64,000 nt of DNA from Porphyrobacter sp. AAP82 (GCF_000331285.1 NZ_ANFX01000008.1:150799-214798), one strand, 5' to 3'; shown: positions 1 to 9,316, counted from the first letter of the stretch. The notes: generated by a model from the letters alone, not told the origin. Made by a program: numbers and translations.

Positions 1-52
1 ATCGGGTATTGGTCGTTCACACCCGTTTGGAGAGACCGATCCGATAAATTGC

Positions 53-608
53 ACCACTCTTGCCGCCGCCAGCGCGCTTGCCTTTGCAGCAGGCGCCCCG
101 CCTTCGCCCCGGCGCTCACCGCGCAAGGCGCTGCCCAGGTGCCCGGTGCCAGGGACCCCGCGCGGGTCACCGCAGGGACCTATGCCGCAACCCCGACCAC
201 TCGCTGATCGGCTGGGAAGTCAGCCACTTCGGCTTCAACGACTATTACGGTCTGTTCGGCGATGTCGCGGGCACGCTGGGGCTCGATCCGGCCAAGCCTG
301 CCGAGGCGAAGGTCGACGTGACGATCCCGCTCGCCAATGTCAGCACGGCGAGCATGGGCCTGACCGATCACCTGCTGCGCGCCGGCAAGGACGGCGGCAA
401 GCCCGATTTCTTCGGCCCCGCCCCGGTCCCTGCGCGCTTCGTCACGGCGACCATCATCGGCGATCTTCCCCTGAACGGCGTGACCAGGCCCGTCACCTTC
501 GAGGCAGAGACCGCCATCAAGCGCTCCGACTTCGGGGTGAGCTACGCCATCCCCTTCGTCACCGACGAGGTGGAACTCGACATCAGCGTCGCCTTCGAAA
601 AGCAGTAA
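53..608 (+). pseudogene. YceI-like periplasmic protein, frame-broken
   Basis: The part from about 189 to the stop at 606-608 is in one frame and reads as the YceI lipocalin-like (polyisoprenoid-binding) fold: DHSLIGWEVSHFGFNDYYGLFG, then ANVSTASMGLTDHLL and a beta-rich end VELDISVAFEKQ. Upstream, the signal peptide (TTLAAASALAFAAG, frame of base 53) and the linker ending RVTAGTYA (frame of base 181) lie in two other frames. At 187-188 only two bases separate GCC from the AAC codon, so one base is missing; a second shift lies near 95-105. No ATG precedes the signal-like stretch. Either the gene is decaying or the sequence near the window edge has errors. YceI proteins bind isoprenoid-type lipids in the periplasm. 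Confidence 0.6.
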
Positions 609-655
609 GCCGCCCCTCGACTTGACCGCCGCAATCGGGCAGGCACATCGCCGCT

Positions 656-1807
656 ATGCGCCTGTCCGATTGCCACAATATCGACGATTTCCGCCGCCTC
701 GCCAAAGCGCGGCTGCCTTTCCCCGTGTTCGACTATATCGACGGCGCGGCCGATGACGAGCTGACCAAGGCGCGCAATACCGCAGCCTTTGCGGGCGTCG
801 ATCTGGTGCCCGACGTGCTGGCGGGGGTGGCCGAGATCGACACCTCCTGCACGATCCTCGGCCGCCGGTCGGCGCTCCCGCTGATGCTCTCGCCCACCGC
901 GGTGCAGCGCGCCTTCCACTGGGAGGGCGAACGCGCCGTTGCCCGCGCGGCGGAGAAATACGGGCTGTGGTTCGGCATATCGAGCCTTGCGACCCGCAGC
1001 ATCGAGGAGATCGCCGCGCTGACCAGCGGACCCAAGCTGTTCCAGCTCTATGTCCACAAGGACAAGGGATTGAACGCGAGCATGATCGAACGCTGCCAGG
1101 CAGCGAAGTTCGATGCGCTGGCGCTGACGGTCGACACGATCGTTTCGGGCAAGCGCGAGCGGTGCCTGCGCTCCGGATTCACCACCCCGCCGCGCTTCAC
1201 CCCCGCAAGCCTCGTCAGCTATGCCACGCGGCCCCGATGGACGCTGGATTACGTGCTGCGCGAGAAATTCCGCCTCCCCAATCTCGATACGCATGTGGCC
1301 GAGGGTTCGGGCAAGGCGGTGAGCATCGCCGAATATTTCAACACCATGCTCGACACCGCGATGGACTGGGACACGGCCGCAAGGATCCGGCAGGACTGGG
1401 GCGGCACATTCGTGTTGAAGGGCGTGATGAGCGCGGGCGACGCACAGCGCGCGGTCGAAATCGGCGCGGACGCGATCATGATATCGAACCACGGCGGGCG
1501 GCAGCTCGATGGTGCCCGCGCGCCCTTCGACCAGCTGCCCGAAATCGTCGATGCGGTCGGCGGCAGGATCGAGATCATCTGCGATGGCGGGGTGCGGCGC
1601 GGCACCCATGTCCTCAAAGCACTGTGCACGGGCGCGAGCGCGGCTTCGGGCGGGCGGCTCTATCTCTACGCGCTCGCCGCAGCGGGGCAGGCGGGGGTGG
1701 AGCGCGCGCTCGGCATCCTCAAGGACGAGATCGAGCGCGGCATGCGGCTGATGGGGGTGACGCGGGTCGACCAGTTGACCACCGGGCGCATCCGGCAGCG
1801 CAATTGA
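656..1807 (+). CDS. FMN-dependent alpha-hydroxy acid dehydrogenase (L-lactate dehydrogenase-like)
   Basis: 383 residues, the usual size for the FMN-dependent alpha-hydroxy acid dehydrogenase family (LldD, glycolate oxidase). A TIM barrel that oxidises L-2-hydroxy acids such as lactate, passing electrons to the respiratory chain or oxygen. Visible landmarks are FDYIDGAADDE near the start, LMLSPTAVQRAFHWEGE, FQLYVHKDKG, the catalytic-histidine motif SNHGGRQLDGA (about residues 275-285) and the FMN-phosphate segment ICDGGVRRGTHVLKAL. The ATG at 656 follows the broken YceI gene by 47 bases. The substrate cannot be fixed from sequence alone; L-lactate is the best guess because of overall similarity to LldD. 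Confidence 0.85.
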   Translation: MRLSDCHNIDDFRRLAKARLPFPVFDYIDGAADDELTKARNTAAFAGVDLVPDVLAGVAEIDTSCTILGRRSALPLMLSPTAVQRAFHWEGERAVARAAEKYGLWFGISSLATRSIEEIAALTSGPKLFQLYVHKDKGLNASMIERCQAAKFDALALTVDTIVSGKRERCLRSGFTTPPRFTPASLVSYATRPRWTLDYVLREKFRLPNLDTHVAEGSGKAVSIAEYFNTMLDTAMDWDTAARIRQDWGGTFVLKGVMSAGDAQRAVEIGADAIMISNHGGRQLDGARAPFDQLPEIVDAVGGRIEIICDGGVRRGTHVLKALCTGASAASGGRLYLYALAAAGQAGVERALGILKDEIERGMRLMGVTRVDQLTTGRIRQRN

Positions 1808-1924
1808 GCGAGCCCGCCGCCGCCCTCGGGTAGCCAAGCGGCAGGGCTTACCGGAATGTCATAAACCGGTAACGCAAAGGGCGTTTGGGCAGGCACGCTT
1901 TCGATGACAGGGATCCGCACCACC

Positions 1925-2389
1925 ATGACCACCGCGCGCGCTTTCGCCTTTGCCCTTCCCGCCCTCGCGCTCCTGCTCGGCGCCTGCGGGAGCGAGCCCG
2001 ACAAGGCCGCCAATGACGCCGACAGCTTTGCCGCGCGCATCGGCAAGGGCGAGGCGACCCCGGGCGCGGGCGGCGTTCCGGTCGCGCAGGGCACCGTCGC
2101 GCCCACGGTCGCGCAGCCCGCGCCGGGGGCCGCACCCGGGGTCTATTCGCCCGGCACGCTGACCGATCCCAAGGCAAGCACCTGCGGCGCGCCGCTGGCC
2201 GGGCCGTTCATCGGCAAGCTCGCCGATCAGCCGACCCGCGCCGAGATCGCCAAGGTGCTCGGCCGGACCGACAATCTGCGCTTTGTCGCCTTCGGCTCCA
2301 ACGCCAGCGTCAACCCCGACCCGACCAATCCGCGCCTGTCGATCATGCTCGATGCGCAGAACATCATCCGCGACGCGCGTTGCGGTTAA
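1925..2389 (+). CDS. Lipoprotein with C-terminal peptidase-inhibitor I78-like domain
   Basis: 154 residues from the ATG at 1925 (an in-frame ATG at 1904 would add seven). The first 21 residues form a lipoprotein signal with lipobox LLGAC, so Cys21 is probably lipidated. A low-complexity Pro/Gly/Ala linker follows (about residues 25-80). The C-terminal half, from CGAPLAGPFIGK to the end DAQNIIRDARCG, matches the inhibitor I78 family pattern: early Cys, FIG segment, RLSIMLD strand and terminal CG, with two cysteines likely disulfide-bonded. I78 proteins of this type inhibit serine proteases. It stands alone between the dehydrogenase and leuA. Confidence 0.65.
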   Translation: MTTARAFAFALPALALLLGACGSEPDKAANDADSFAARIGKGEATPGAGGVPVAQGTVAPTVAQPAPGAAPGVYSPGTLTDPKASTCGAPLAGPFIGKLADQPTRAEIAKVLGRTDNLRFVAFGSNASVNPDPTNPRLSIMLDAQNIIRDARCG

Positions 2390-2470
2390 GCGGGCGGCTG
2401 AGCGGGCCCGGGTGGAAGAAGCGCCAATCCCGGCTTGCACTGGGCGCAATAATCGGCAAAGGCTCGCCCG

Positions 2471-2524
2471 ATGACGGAACACGGACCTTCGCTGCTGCTT
2501 CGACTTATGCGCCCTTGGGCGTAG
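2471..2524 (+). CDS. leuL: leuA leader peptide (leucine attenuation peptide)
   Basis: A 17-codon reading frame, MTEHGPSLLLRLMRPWA, ends 89 bases before leuA. Four of its first twelve residues are leucine (CTG CTG CTT CGA CTT at 2492-2506), far above background for such a short frame. AAAGG lies about nine bases before the ATG. Overlapping and following its end are mutually exclusive inverted repeats (2512-2575). Leucine-rich leader peptides before leuA are a known attenuation design in proteobacteria, where ribosome stalling at Leu codons decides the downstream RNA fold. The position, composition and hairpins make it a good case; expression is not shown. Confidence 0.6.
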   Translation: MTEHGPSLLLRLMRPWA

Positions 2525-2575
2525 GCAGCCGCGCGTCAGACGCCAGCGGCACCGCTCCCAAGGGTAACCGCCGCT
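2512..2575 (+). promoter_or_regulatory. leuA attenuator-like competing hairpins
   Basis: Two stems that cannot form together: CCCTTGGG (2512-2519, inside the leader peptide codons) pairs with CCCAAGGG (2557-2564), while AGCGGC (2545-2550) pairs with GCCGCT (2570-2575), followed by the pyrimidine-rich run CTTCCTTCCTGTTCT. A small AGCGG/CCGCT hairpin (2545-2556) is a third option. The second stem plus pyrimidine run is the likeliest terminator, the first the likeliest antiterminator. Which fold follows stalling is inference. Confidence 0.5.
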
Positions 2576-2613
2576 AGCGAGCTTCCTTCCTGTTCTGACG
2601 ACGAGCTTTCCCC

Positions 2614-4293
2614 ATGTCCATGCTGCGTGATCCTTCCGCCAAATACCGTCCCTTCGGCCAGATCAATCTGCCCGACCGCCAATGGCCCTCGAAGCTGATC
2701 GAGAAGGCCCCGCGCTGGCTTTCGACCGATCTGCGCGATGGCAACCAGTCGATCATCGACCCGATGGACGCGGTCAAGAAGCGCCGCTTCTTCGACCTCC
2801 TGGTCGAGGTCGGCCTCAAGGAGATCGAGGTCGGCTTCCCGAGCGCGGGCGCGACCGAGTTCGATTTCATCTCCGGCCTCGTGAAGTCGGGTGCCATCCC
2901 CGATGACGTGATCGTGCAGGTCCTCACGCAAAGCCGCGAGGATCTGATCCGCACCTCCTTCGCCAGCCTCGAAGGCGCGCGCGCGGCGATCGTCCACCTC
3001 TACAACGCGGTCAGCCCGGCATGGCGCGACATCGTGTTCCGCATGAGCAAGGACGAGGTCAAGGCGATTGCCGTCGCCGGCGCCAAGGTGATGCGGGATG
3101 AAGCCGCGCGCTATCCCGGCACGCACTGGCATTTCCAATATTCGCCCGAAACCTTCTCCACCGCCGAACTGGACTTCAGCATCGAGGTCTGCGCGGCGGT
3201 GATGGAAGTGCTTGCGCCCACGCCCGAACACCCGATCATCCTCAACCTGCCGGCCACGGTCGAAGCGGCGACCCCCAATATCTACGCCGACCAGATCGAA
3301 TATTTCGGGCGCCACCTGCCGAACCGCGAAAGCGCTGTCCTGTCCTTGCACACCCACAACGACCGCGGCACCGGCGTCGCGGCGGCGGAACTGGGCCTGA
3401 TGGCGGGCGCGGACCGCGTCGAGGGCTGCCTGTTCGGCAATGGCGAGCGCACCGGCAATTGCTGCCTCGTCACCATGGCGCTCAATCTCTACACCCAAGG
3501 GGTCAGCCCGGGCCTCGATTTTTCGGACATCGACCGGGTGATCGAGACCGTCATCTATTGCAACGACCTGCCCGTCCACCAGCGCCACCCCTATGGCGGG
3601 GAACTGGTCTACACCGCCTTTTCCGGCAGCCATCAGGACGCGATCAAGAAGGGCTTCGAAGCGCGCGAGACGCAGAACGACGAGGCCTGGCGCGTGCCTT
3701 ATCTGCCGATCGACCCGGCCGATCTCGGACGCAGTTACGAGGCGGTGATCCGGGTCAATTCGCAGTCCGGCAAGGGCGGGTTTGCCTGGGTGCTGGAAAA
3801 GGACCAGGGGTTGAAGCTCCCCAAGAAGATGCAGGCCGATTTCTCCCGCCATGTGCAGGCCATGGCCGACGCGCTGGGCCGCGAGCTCAATGCCGGCGAT
3901 ATCTGGGACGCCTTCCGCCGCGCCTATCACGTCAAGATCCACCCCAAGCACTTCCAGCTGGTCCGCTACGAGGAAAGCCGCGCGGCTGACGGCACGCGGA
4001 TCTTCGCGGGCACCATCGCGGTCGAAGGGGCCGAGCAGAGCGTGTCGGGCCGGGGCAACGGCCTCATCTCCTCGGTGATGGGAACCTTGCGCGAGGCCTT
4101 CGGCGTCGATCTCGAGGTGGTCGACTACACCGAACACGCGCTGGGCGCGGGGACCGACGCGCGCGCGGCGGCCTATCTCGAATGCCGCGCGAAGGATGGC
4201 CGCACCATCTGGGGCTGCGGGATCGACGAGGATATCGCCACCGCCAGCGTGCGCGCGGTGCTGAGCGCGGCCAACGCGGCCGTCACGCGCTAG
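2614..4293 (+). CDS. leuA: 2-isopropylmalate synthase
   Basis: 559 residues, the longer LeuA type found in actinobacteria, yeast and many sphingomonads. It condenses acetyl-CoA with 2-oxoisovalerate to give 2-isopropylmalate, the committed step of leucine synthesis in the cytosol. The catalytic TIM barrel starts with [15 protein letters not shown] (about residues 41-55) and carries the metal-binding [16 protein letters not shown] segment. A C-terminal regulatory domain (about residues 425-559, [20 protein letters not shown]) is the leucine feedback site. The ATG at 2614 matches the family N-terminus [20 protein letters not shown] leucine-rich leader peptide and attenuator-like hairpins precede it, which fits control by leucine supply. 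No other leu gene is nearby. Confidence 0.95.
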   Translation: MSMLRDPSAKYRPFGQINLPDRQWPSKLIEKAPRWLSTDLRDGNQSIIDPMDAVKKRRFFDLLVEVGLKEIEVGFPSAGATEFDFISGLVKSGAIPDDVIVQVLTQSREDLIRTSFASLEGARAAIVHLYNAVSPAWRDIVFRMSKDEVKAIAVAGAKVMRDEAARYPGTHWHFQYSPETFSTAELDFSIEVCAAVMEVLAPTPEHPIILNLPATVEAATPNIYADQIEYFGRHLPNRESAVLSLHTHNDRGTGVAAAELGLMAGADRVEGCLFGNGERTGNCCLVTMALNLYTQGVSPGLDFSDIDRVIETVIYCNDLPVHQRHPYGGELVYTAFSGSHQDAIKKGFEARETQNDEAWRVPYLPIDPADLGRSYEAVIRVNSQSGKGGFAWVLEKDQGLKLPKKMQADFSRHVQAMADALGRELNAGDIWDAFRRAYHVKIHPKHFQLVRYEESRAADGTRIFAGTIAVEGAEQSVSGRGNGLISSVMGTLREAFGVDLEVVDYTEHALGAGTDARAAAYLECRAKDGRTIWGCGIDEDIATASVRAVLSAANAAVTR

Positions 4294-4383
4294 CACACTT
4301 TCTCTCTGGAACAGGCCGCGCGTGGTGGTATCACACCGCCACGCGCGCCCGCTGCGCGCGTCCTTGGGGGAGGAAAAATTGCC

Positions 4384-6333
4384 ATGCGCCAGATGTTTGC
4401 CACGCTCCTGCTGCTGGGCGCATCCTCGCTCGCAGCGCCGCTCGCCGCGCAGATCGCCACGCCCGAACGGCCGGTGACCGACCCCAAGACGCTCGAATCC
4501 CCGGTCAATCCCGAGGCCCGCGCGGTGCCGCTCGAAGATATCGGCAATTCGCGCGGCACCGGCGGGGTGACGTGGAGCGCTGACGGGACGCACGTGTTCC
4601 TCTCGGTCAACCTCACGGGCCGCTTCAACATCTGGCGCACCGACGCGGACGGCAGCTGGCCGCTGCAAATGACCCAGTCGGACGAAACCCAGGGCGGGCT
4701 TGCCGCTTCGCGCGATGGCAAGTGGCTCTATTTCCGGCAGGACAAGGGCGGCGATGAATATTACGACATCTACCGCGTCCCCACCAATGGCGGCGCGGTG
4801 GAGCAGGTCACCGCCACGCCCGATATCAGCGAAACCGCTCTGGTGCCGGGCGGTGCGGACGGGCTGATCGCGCTGTCGGTCAAGACCAGGAGCGAGGCGC
4901 AGGCCAACCTCGCCGTGCTCGCCCCCGACGGGACGGTGCGCGTGCTGACCGCCGAAGCCGATCCCGATTTCGCCTGGACCCCGCGGGTGTGGGCCGACGG
5001 CGGCAGGACGATCTACACCAACCGCGAGAAGATCGATTCCACCATGACCGAAATCTGGCGGGTCGACACAGGCTCGGGCAAGGCGACCAAGGTGCTCGGC
5101 AGCGAGGGCACGATCTTCTCGCTCGCCGACATCAGCCCAGACGGCACGTGGCTGGCGGTCACCACCGACATGGAGATCGGCCGCCCGCGCGCAGGCCTTT
5201 ACGACCCCGCCGGCAAGACCTGGCGATGGCTCAAGCCGATCGTCTGGGACCAATCGGCGCTGCGCTTCACCCGCGACGGCAAGGCCCTGCTGGTCGAGAG
5301 CAGCGACGATTTGCGCAGCCGGCTGGTCAGGCATGATCTGGCGAGCGGGGCGGAAACCCCGCTCAAGCTGCCGAGCGGCATCAACTTCACCGCGGGCAGC
5401 GACCCGCGCTCGCCCGATGGCAGATCACTGCTGGTGGTCAACATGGCCGCCAACGTCACCGGCGAACTGAACCGCTACGATCTTGCCACCGACACCGTCA
5501 CGCCGATCACCCGGCTCGCCCTCGCCAGCCTGCGGCCCGAAGCGCTCGCCGGCTCGCAGATGGTGACCTACACCAGCTTCGACGGAACGCGGATCAGCGC
5601 GCTGGTCACCATGCCCGCCAACCTCAAGCGCGACGGCAGCAACCCCGCGATCGTCATCCCGCACGGCGGCCCCACGGGCAAGACCGACGACTATTTCGAC
5701 GATGTCGCCGCGGCTCTCGCAAGTCGGGGCTACATCATCATCGCCCCCAACTTCCGCGGCTCGACGGGCTACGGCAAGGATTTTCAGGCGGCCACTTACA
5801 ACGATCTGGGCGGCGGCGACCTCAAGGACACCATCGCCGCCAAGCAGTTTCTCGTCGCCAGCGGCTATGTCGATCCGGGCCGCGTCGGCATCTTCGGCGG
5901 CTCCTACGGCGGGTTCATGACGCTGATGGCGATCGGCAAGGCGCCGGACGAATTCGCCGCCGGGGTGCAGTGGTTCGGCATCATCAACTGGCGCACCATG
6001 TACCGCGACATGGACGAGGTCTTGAAAGCCTATCTGCGCAGCCTGATGGGCACGCCCGAGGACAACCCCGAAGGCTATGACCGCGCCTCCCCCCTCACCT
6101 ACATCGCCAACGCCAAGGCGCCGCTGCTCAGCCTCCAGGGCGAGAACGACATCCGCGTGCCGCGCGGCCAGGCGCAGGAGGTCGAGGACATCTTGAAGGC
6201 CAAGGGGCGCACGGTCGAGACGGTGTTCTACCCGCTCGAAGGCCACGGCTTCAGGAAGCGCGAGAACCAGCTCGATTCGCTCAGGCGCACGGTCGAATGG
6301 TTCGACCGCTACCTCAAGCCCGCCGCCAGATAG
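4384..6333 (+). CDS. S9 family prolyl oligopeptidase-type serine peptidase, secreted
   Basis: 649 residues. An N-terminal signal peptide (MRQMFATLLLLGASSLAAPLAAQ) sends it to the periplasm. Residues about 40-390 form a WD40/TolB-like beta-propeller with repeats such as GTHVFLSVNLTGRFNIW and GKWLYFRQDKGGDEYYDIY. The C-terminal alpha/beta hydrolase (about 400-649) has the nucleophile elbow GGSYGGFMT, the acid near QGENDIRVP and the base in LEGHGFRKREN, so the catalytic triad looks intact. Family members cleave short peptides, often as dipeptidyl- or acylaminoacyl-peptidases. The gene is single, 90 bases after leuA; no shared function with leuA is implied. Confidence 0.9.
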   Translation: MRQMFATLLLLGASSLAAPLAAQIATPERPVTDPKTLESPVNPEARAVPLEDIGNSRGTGGVTWSADGTHVFLSVNLTGRFNIWRTDADGSWPLQMTQSDETQGGLAASRDGKWLYFRQDKGGDEYYDIYRVPTNGGAVEQVTATPDISETALVPGGADGLIALSVKTRSEAQANLAVLAPDGTVRVLTAEADPDFAWTPRVWADGGRTIYTNREKIDSTMTEIWRVDTGSGKATKVLGSEGTIFSLADISPDGTWLAVTTDMEIGRPRAGLYDPAGKTWRWLKPIVWDQSALRFTRDGKALLVESSDDLRSRLVRHDLASGAETPLKLPSGINFTAGSDPRSPDGRSLLVVNMAANVTGELNRYDLATDTVTPITRLALASLRPEALAGSQMVTYTSFDGTRISALVTMPANLKRDGSNPAIVIPHGGPTGKTDDYFDDVAAALASRGYIIIAPNFRGSTGYGKDFQAATYNDLGGGDLKDTIAAKQFLVASGYVDPGRVGIFGGSYGGFMTLMAIGKAPDEFAAGVQWFGIINWRTMYRDMDEVLKAYLRSLMGTPEDNPEGYDRASPLTYIANAKAPLLSLQGENDIRVPRGQAQEVEDILKAKGRTVETVFYPLEGHGFRKRENQLDSLRRTVEWFDRYLKPAAR

Positions 6334-6339
6334 CCAGCC

Positions 6340-6846
6340 TCACAGCCCCTTCTTGCGCGCGCGCAACTTCGCGAGGCGCACCGCTGCGCTGTCAAGCCCC
6401 GGGGTGCCGGGCACGATGATCGGATCGAAGCTGTTGCCCGATGCGCTGCCGATCCCGGCGACCTGCTGGCCGGCGACAAAGGAGTTCTGCCAGGCGGCGA
6501 GGCGGTAGGCGCGTTCGGCCTTGTCCCAATCCTGCGCCACCCCGCGCCCCTCCTCGAAGCGGATACCCAGTTCGAGCAGCGCGGGCTTGTGGTCCATCCC
6601 CGCGAGCCTCGCGAGATGCGCAAGCGGGAGGTGATCGCACACGACATTCACCTGCGTGCCGTCCGCCTGCTTCCACGGACAGCCCCCGGCCAGCGCCGGG
6701 CCCGAAGCCAGCGCCCGATCGAGCCGCGCCTGTTCCTCGGCGGTCACCAGCGTGCGGGCGGAAATGCCCATATATTGCCGCACCGTGCACCCGCCAAGGC
6801 CCAGCGCCGTCGCTGCCACCAGCATCGCTTGCGCGATCCGCTTCAT
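6340..6846 (-). CDS. Small lipoprotein with Sel1-like segment
   Basis: 168 residues starting at the ATG complementary to 6844-6846. AGGGGGG lies nine bases upstream, which favours this start over two ATGs just before it. The signal ends in a lipobox LGLGGC, so Cys is probably acylated. The middle (GIRFEEGRGVAQDWDKAERAY) resembles one Sel1/TPR-like repeat and the end is strongly basic (LRARKKGL). No enzymatic motif is visible. It converges tail to tail with the S9 peptidase gene with only six bases between the stops and is divergent from the amidohydrolase. Function unknown. Confidence 0.65.
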   Translation of the reverse strand: MKRIAQAMLVAATALGLGGCTVRQYMGISARTLVTAEEQARLDRALASGPALAGGCPWKQADGTQVNVVCDHLPLAHLARLAGMDHKPALLELGIRFEEGRGVAQDWDKAERAYRLAAWQNSFVAGQQVAGIGSASGNSFDPIIVPGTPGLDSAAVRLAKLRARKKGL

Positions 6847-6981
6847 CCCCATCATCCCCCCTAATTCGGCAATGACGCCCTGCGCGCTTGCCGTTACACC
6901 TGCGCGGCCAGAGACAATCCGCAAGGCGCATTTCCGGAGGCTGAACAACCGCCCCGGTGCCTTGCGCAAAGGGAGAGACGC

Positions 6982-8022
6982 ATGACCGAAGCCATCATCG
7001 AGCCCGATCTCAAGATCATCGATCCGCACCACCACCTGTGGGACCTGCGGCCGATGGTGCCGATGTTCCCGGAGCCGCATCACCCCTTCATCGCCGCGAT
7101 CGCGCCCAACGCCTATTACACCTTCGACCAGCTCCGCGCGCACATGACCGGCGGGCACAACATCATCGCCACGGTCTTTATGGAATGCGGCGCCTTCTAC
7201 AACGGCGCCTATGGCGATGCCCTGAAGGTGGTGGGCGAGGTCGAATTCGTGAACGGCATCGCGGCGCAATCGGCTTGCGGGCTTTATGGCCCGGCGCGCT
7301 ACTGCGCGGGGATCGTGGGCCATGCGGACCTGTCGCGCGGGGCCGCTGCGGGCGCGGTGCTCGATGCGCTCGCCGCCGCCTCGCCGCGCTTTCGCGGCAT
7401 CCGCCACGCCGCCGCGTGGGACAAGGACCCGGCCGTCCTTGGCGCGCCGTTCCATCACCCGCAAGGGCTCTACCGCGACACCACCTTCCGCGAGGGCTTT
7501 GCCCAGCTCGGCAAGCGCGGGCTCACCTTCGATGCCTGGCTGCTCGAACCGCAGCTGCCCGATGTGATCGACCTTGCGCGGGCCTTCCCCGATCAGCCGA
7601 TCTGCCTCGACCATGTCGGAACGCCGCTCGGCATCGCCAGCTACAAGGGCACGCTTCACGAACGCTTCGACGAATGGCGCCGCAACATCAGGGAACTCGC
7701 CCGGTGCGAGAACGTGGTCGTGAAGCTCGGCGGGCTCGCCATGGCCTTTTGCGCCCTGCCCGAGGACGGGCCGGCCGCCGGCCACTCCTCCGAACACCTC
7801 GCCGCCTTGTGGCGCCCCTATATCGAGACCTGCATCGAGGCCTTCGGGCCCACCCGCGCGATGTTCGAGAGCAATTATCCGGTCGACTATTGGGGCGCGG
7901 ACTATGCGGTGCTGTGGAACGCCTTCAAGCGCGTCGCCCGCAGCGCCAGCGCGGAGGAAAAGGCGGCGCTGTTCGCCGGCACGGCGGCGCGATTCTACCG
8001 GATCGAGGACGTGCTGGGCTGA
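6982..8022 (+). CDS. Amidohydrolase family (amidohydrolase 2) metal-dependent hydrolase
   Basis: 346 residues, TIM-barrel hydrolase of the amidohydrolase-2 group that includes lactonases and decarboxylases. The metal-binding motif is IIDPHHHLWD (about residues 13-22); later landmarks are GIRHAAAWDKD, CLDHVGTPLG and the C-terminal metal/catalytic Asp segment FESNYPVDYWGADY. Relatives act on sugar lactones and 2-pyrone-type carboxylates, but the substrate here cannot be read off. A ribosome site (GGGAGAGACGC) precedes the ATG. It is transcribed away from the small lipoprotein gene and stands alone before a repeat-containing spacer. Confidence 0.8.
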   Translation: MTEAIIEPDLKIIDPHHHLWDLRPMVPMFPEPHHPFIAAIAPNAYYTFDQLRAHMTGGHNIIATVFMECGAFYNGAYGDALKVVGEVEFVNGIAAQSACGLYGPARYCAGIVGHADLSRGAAAGAVLDALAAASPRFRGIRHAAAWDKDPAVLGAPFHHPQGLYRDTTFREGFAQLGKRGLTFDAWLLEPQLPDVIDLARAFPDQPICLDHVGTPLGIASYKGTLHERFDEWRRNIRELARCENVVVKLGGLAMAFCALPEDGPAAGHSSEHLAALWRPYIETCIEAFGPTRAMFESNYPVDYWGADYAVLWNAFKRVARSASAEEKAALFAGTAARFYRIEDVLG

Positions 8023-8115
8023 GGCCCGCGCACCGCTTTCCTACAGCCGGGGCAACAGGCTATGACCGATGCCCGCGCGGGCGGTTCGGGCGGGTGCGCT
8101 GAAGGGATGAATCGC

Positions 8116-8216
8116 CGCGCCATGTGTGAACTTCGATTTTGCGCTCCAAGGCTCTGATAGAACGAACAAATATCTGTAGGATTGCAGATTTTGCAATGTG
8201 AACTTCGTGAACTTCG
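8116..8216. repeat. Intergenic repeat with GTGTGAACTTCG motifs, copy 1
   Basis: About 100 bases running from CGCGCCATGTGTGAACTTCG to a tandem GTGAACTTCGTGAACTTCG. The reverse complement of 32705-32808 has the same order: CGCGCCATGTGTGAACTTCG, a TTT..GCGC piece, an AT-rich middle with ATA-CTGTAGGA, and the double GTGAACTTCG at the end. Ends and spacing are conserved while the middle has drifted. It lies between the amidohydrolase and the nitronate monooxygenase. No ORF crosses it convincingly. Role unknown; a small RNA, a protein-binding array or a non-autonomous element are all possible. Confidence 0.65.
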
Positions 8217-8246
8217 CCCCCGCCCCCGGCCCTGTGCAAAAGAGGC

Positions 8247-8274
8247 TTGGCACACCCGGAACCCGCGCTAGAGA
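8247..8274 (+). promoter_or_regulatory. Possible promoter of the nitronate monooxygenase gene
   Basis: TTGGCA (8247-8252), 16 bases, TAGAGA (8269-8274), about 38 bases before the ATG at 8312. The match to a vegetative -35/-10 pair is fair. It sits between the repeat copy and the gene. Confidence 0.3.
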
Positions 8275-8311
8275 CACGGGTTGATCGCAAAAGCGTTTTG
8301 AGGAGAAACCG

Positions 8312-9316
8312 ATGCCCCTTCCCGCCCCCTTCGATCGTCTGCGCCTGCCGCTGATCGGATCGCCGCTGTTCATCGTCTCCGGCCCCGAACTGGTGATCGC
8401 GCAGTGCAAGGCCGGGATCATCGGCAGCTTCCCGGCACTGAACGCGCGGCCCCAGTCGCAGCTCGACGAGTGGCTCCACCAGATCACCGAGGAACTGGCA
8501 GCGCACAACCGCGCCAACCCCGATCGCCCCGCCGCGCCCTTCGCGGTCAACCAGATCGTCCACAAGACCAACGACCGCGTCGATGCCGACATGGCCACTT
8601 GCGCAAAGTGGCAGGTGCCGATGGTCATCACCTCGCTGGGCGCGCGCGAGGATATCTACACCGCCGTGCGCAATTGGGGCGGCGTGACGATGCACGACGT
8701 CATCAACAACCGCTTCGCGCACAAGGCGATCGAAAAGGGCGCGACCGGGCTGATCCCGGTGGCGGCGGGTGCGGGCGGGCATGCCGGCGCGCTTTCGCCC
8801 TTCGCGCTGATGCAGGAAATCCGCGAGTGGTTTGATGGTCTCGTCGCGCTGTCGGGGGCGGTCGGGCACGGGGCGACGATCCTTGCAGCCCAGGCCCTGC
8901 GCGCCGATTTCGCCTATGCCGGCAGCGCCTTCATCGCCACGAAGGAAGCGAACGCCGACCAGGCTTACAAGAACGGCATCGTCGCAGGCTCGTCGGAAGG
9001 GATCGTCTATACCAACCTGTTCACCGGGGTGCACGGCAATTACCTGCGCTCCTCGATCGAGGCGGCGGGGATGGACCCCGACAACCTGCCCGAAAGCGAT
9101 CCGAGCAAGATGAATTTCGGCAGCGGCGGCAACACCAAGGCCAAGGCGTGGAAGGACATCTGGGGATCGGGCCAGGGGATCGGAACGATCAAGGAGGTCG
9201 GCACGGTCGAGGATCTGGTCGCCCGCTTCGAGCGCGAATATCACGCGGCCAAGGCGCGGCTTGCGGCCAATTCGGGCTATGCCTCATGGGCAGCGCTGGC
9301 CGAGGCGGCGGAGTAG
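8312..9316 (+). CDS. NAD(P)H-dependent flavin oxidoreductase / nitronate monooxygenase
   Basis: 334 residues, FMN-binding TIM barrel of the nitronate monooxygenase (2-nitropropane dioxygenase) group. These cytosolic enzymes oxidise alkyl nitronates or act as NAD(P)H:quinone oxidoreductases. Landmarks are LRLPLIGSPLFIVSGPELV at the start, the VPMVITSLG strand, GLIPVAAGAGGHAG (about residues 148-161, FMN-phosphate and the His-containing active loop) and GATILAAQALRADFAYAGSAFIATKEA. The start is supported by AGGAGA at 8300-8305. Sphingomonads often carry several paralogues; the natural substrate cannot be inferred here. Confidence 0.88.
   Translation: MPLPAPFDRLRLPLIGSPLFIVSGPELVIAQCKAGIIGSFPALNARPQSQLDEWLHQITEELAAHNRANPDRPAAPFAVNQIVHKTNDRVDADMATCAKWQVPMVITSLGAREDIYTAVRNWGGVTMHDVINNRFAHKAIEKGATGLIPVAAGAGGHAGALSPFALMQEIREWFDGLVALSGAVGHGATILAAQALRADFAYAGSAFIATKEANADQAYKNGIVAGSSEGIVYTNLFTGVHGNYLRSSIEAAGMDPDNLPESDPSKMNFGSGGNTKAKAWKDIWGSGQGIGTIKEVGTVEDLVARFEREYHAAKARLAANSGYASWAALAEAAE

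Noticed and set aside
2536..5334. 932-codon open frame on the minus strand opposite leuA and the S9 peptidase
   Set aside because: Composition (Arg/His/Gly/Ala-rich without domains) is that of a mirror frame of high-GC coding sequence; leuA on the other strand is certain.
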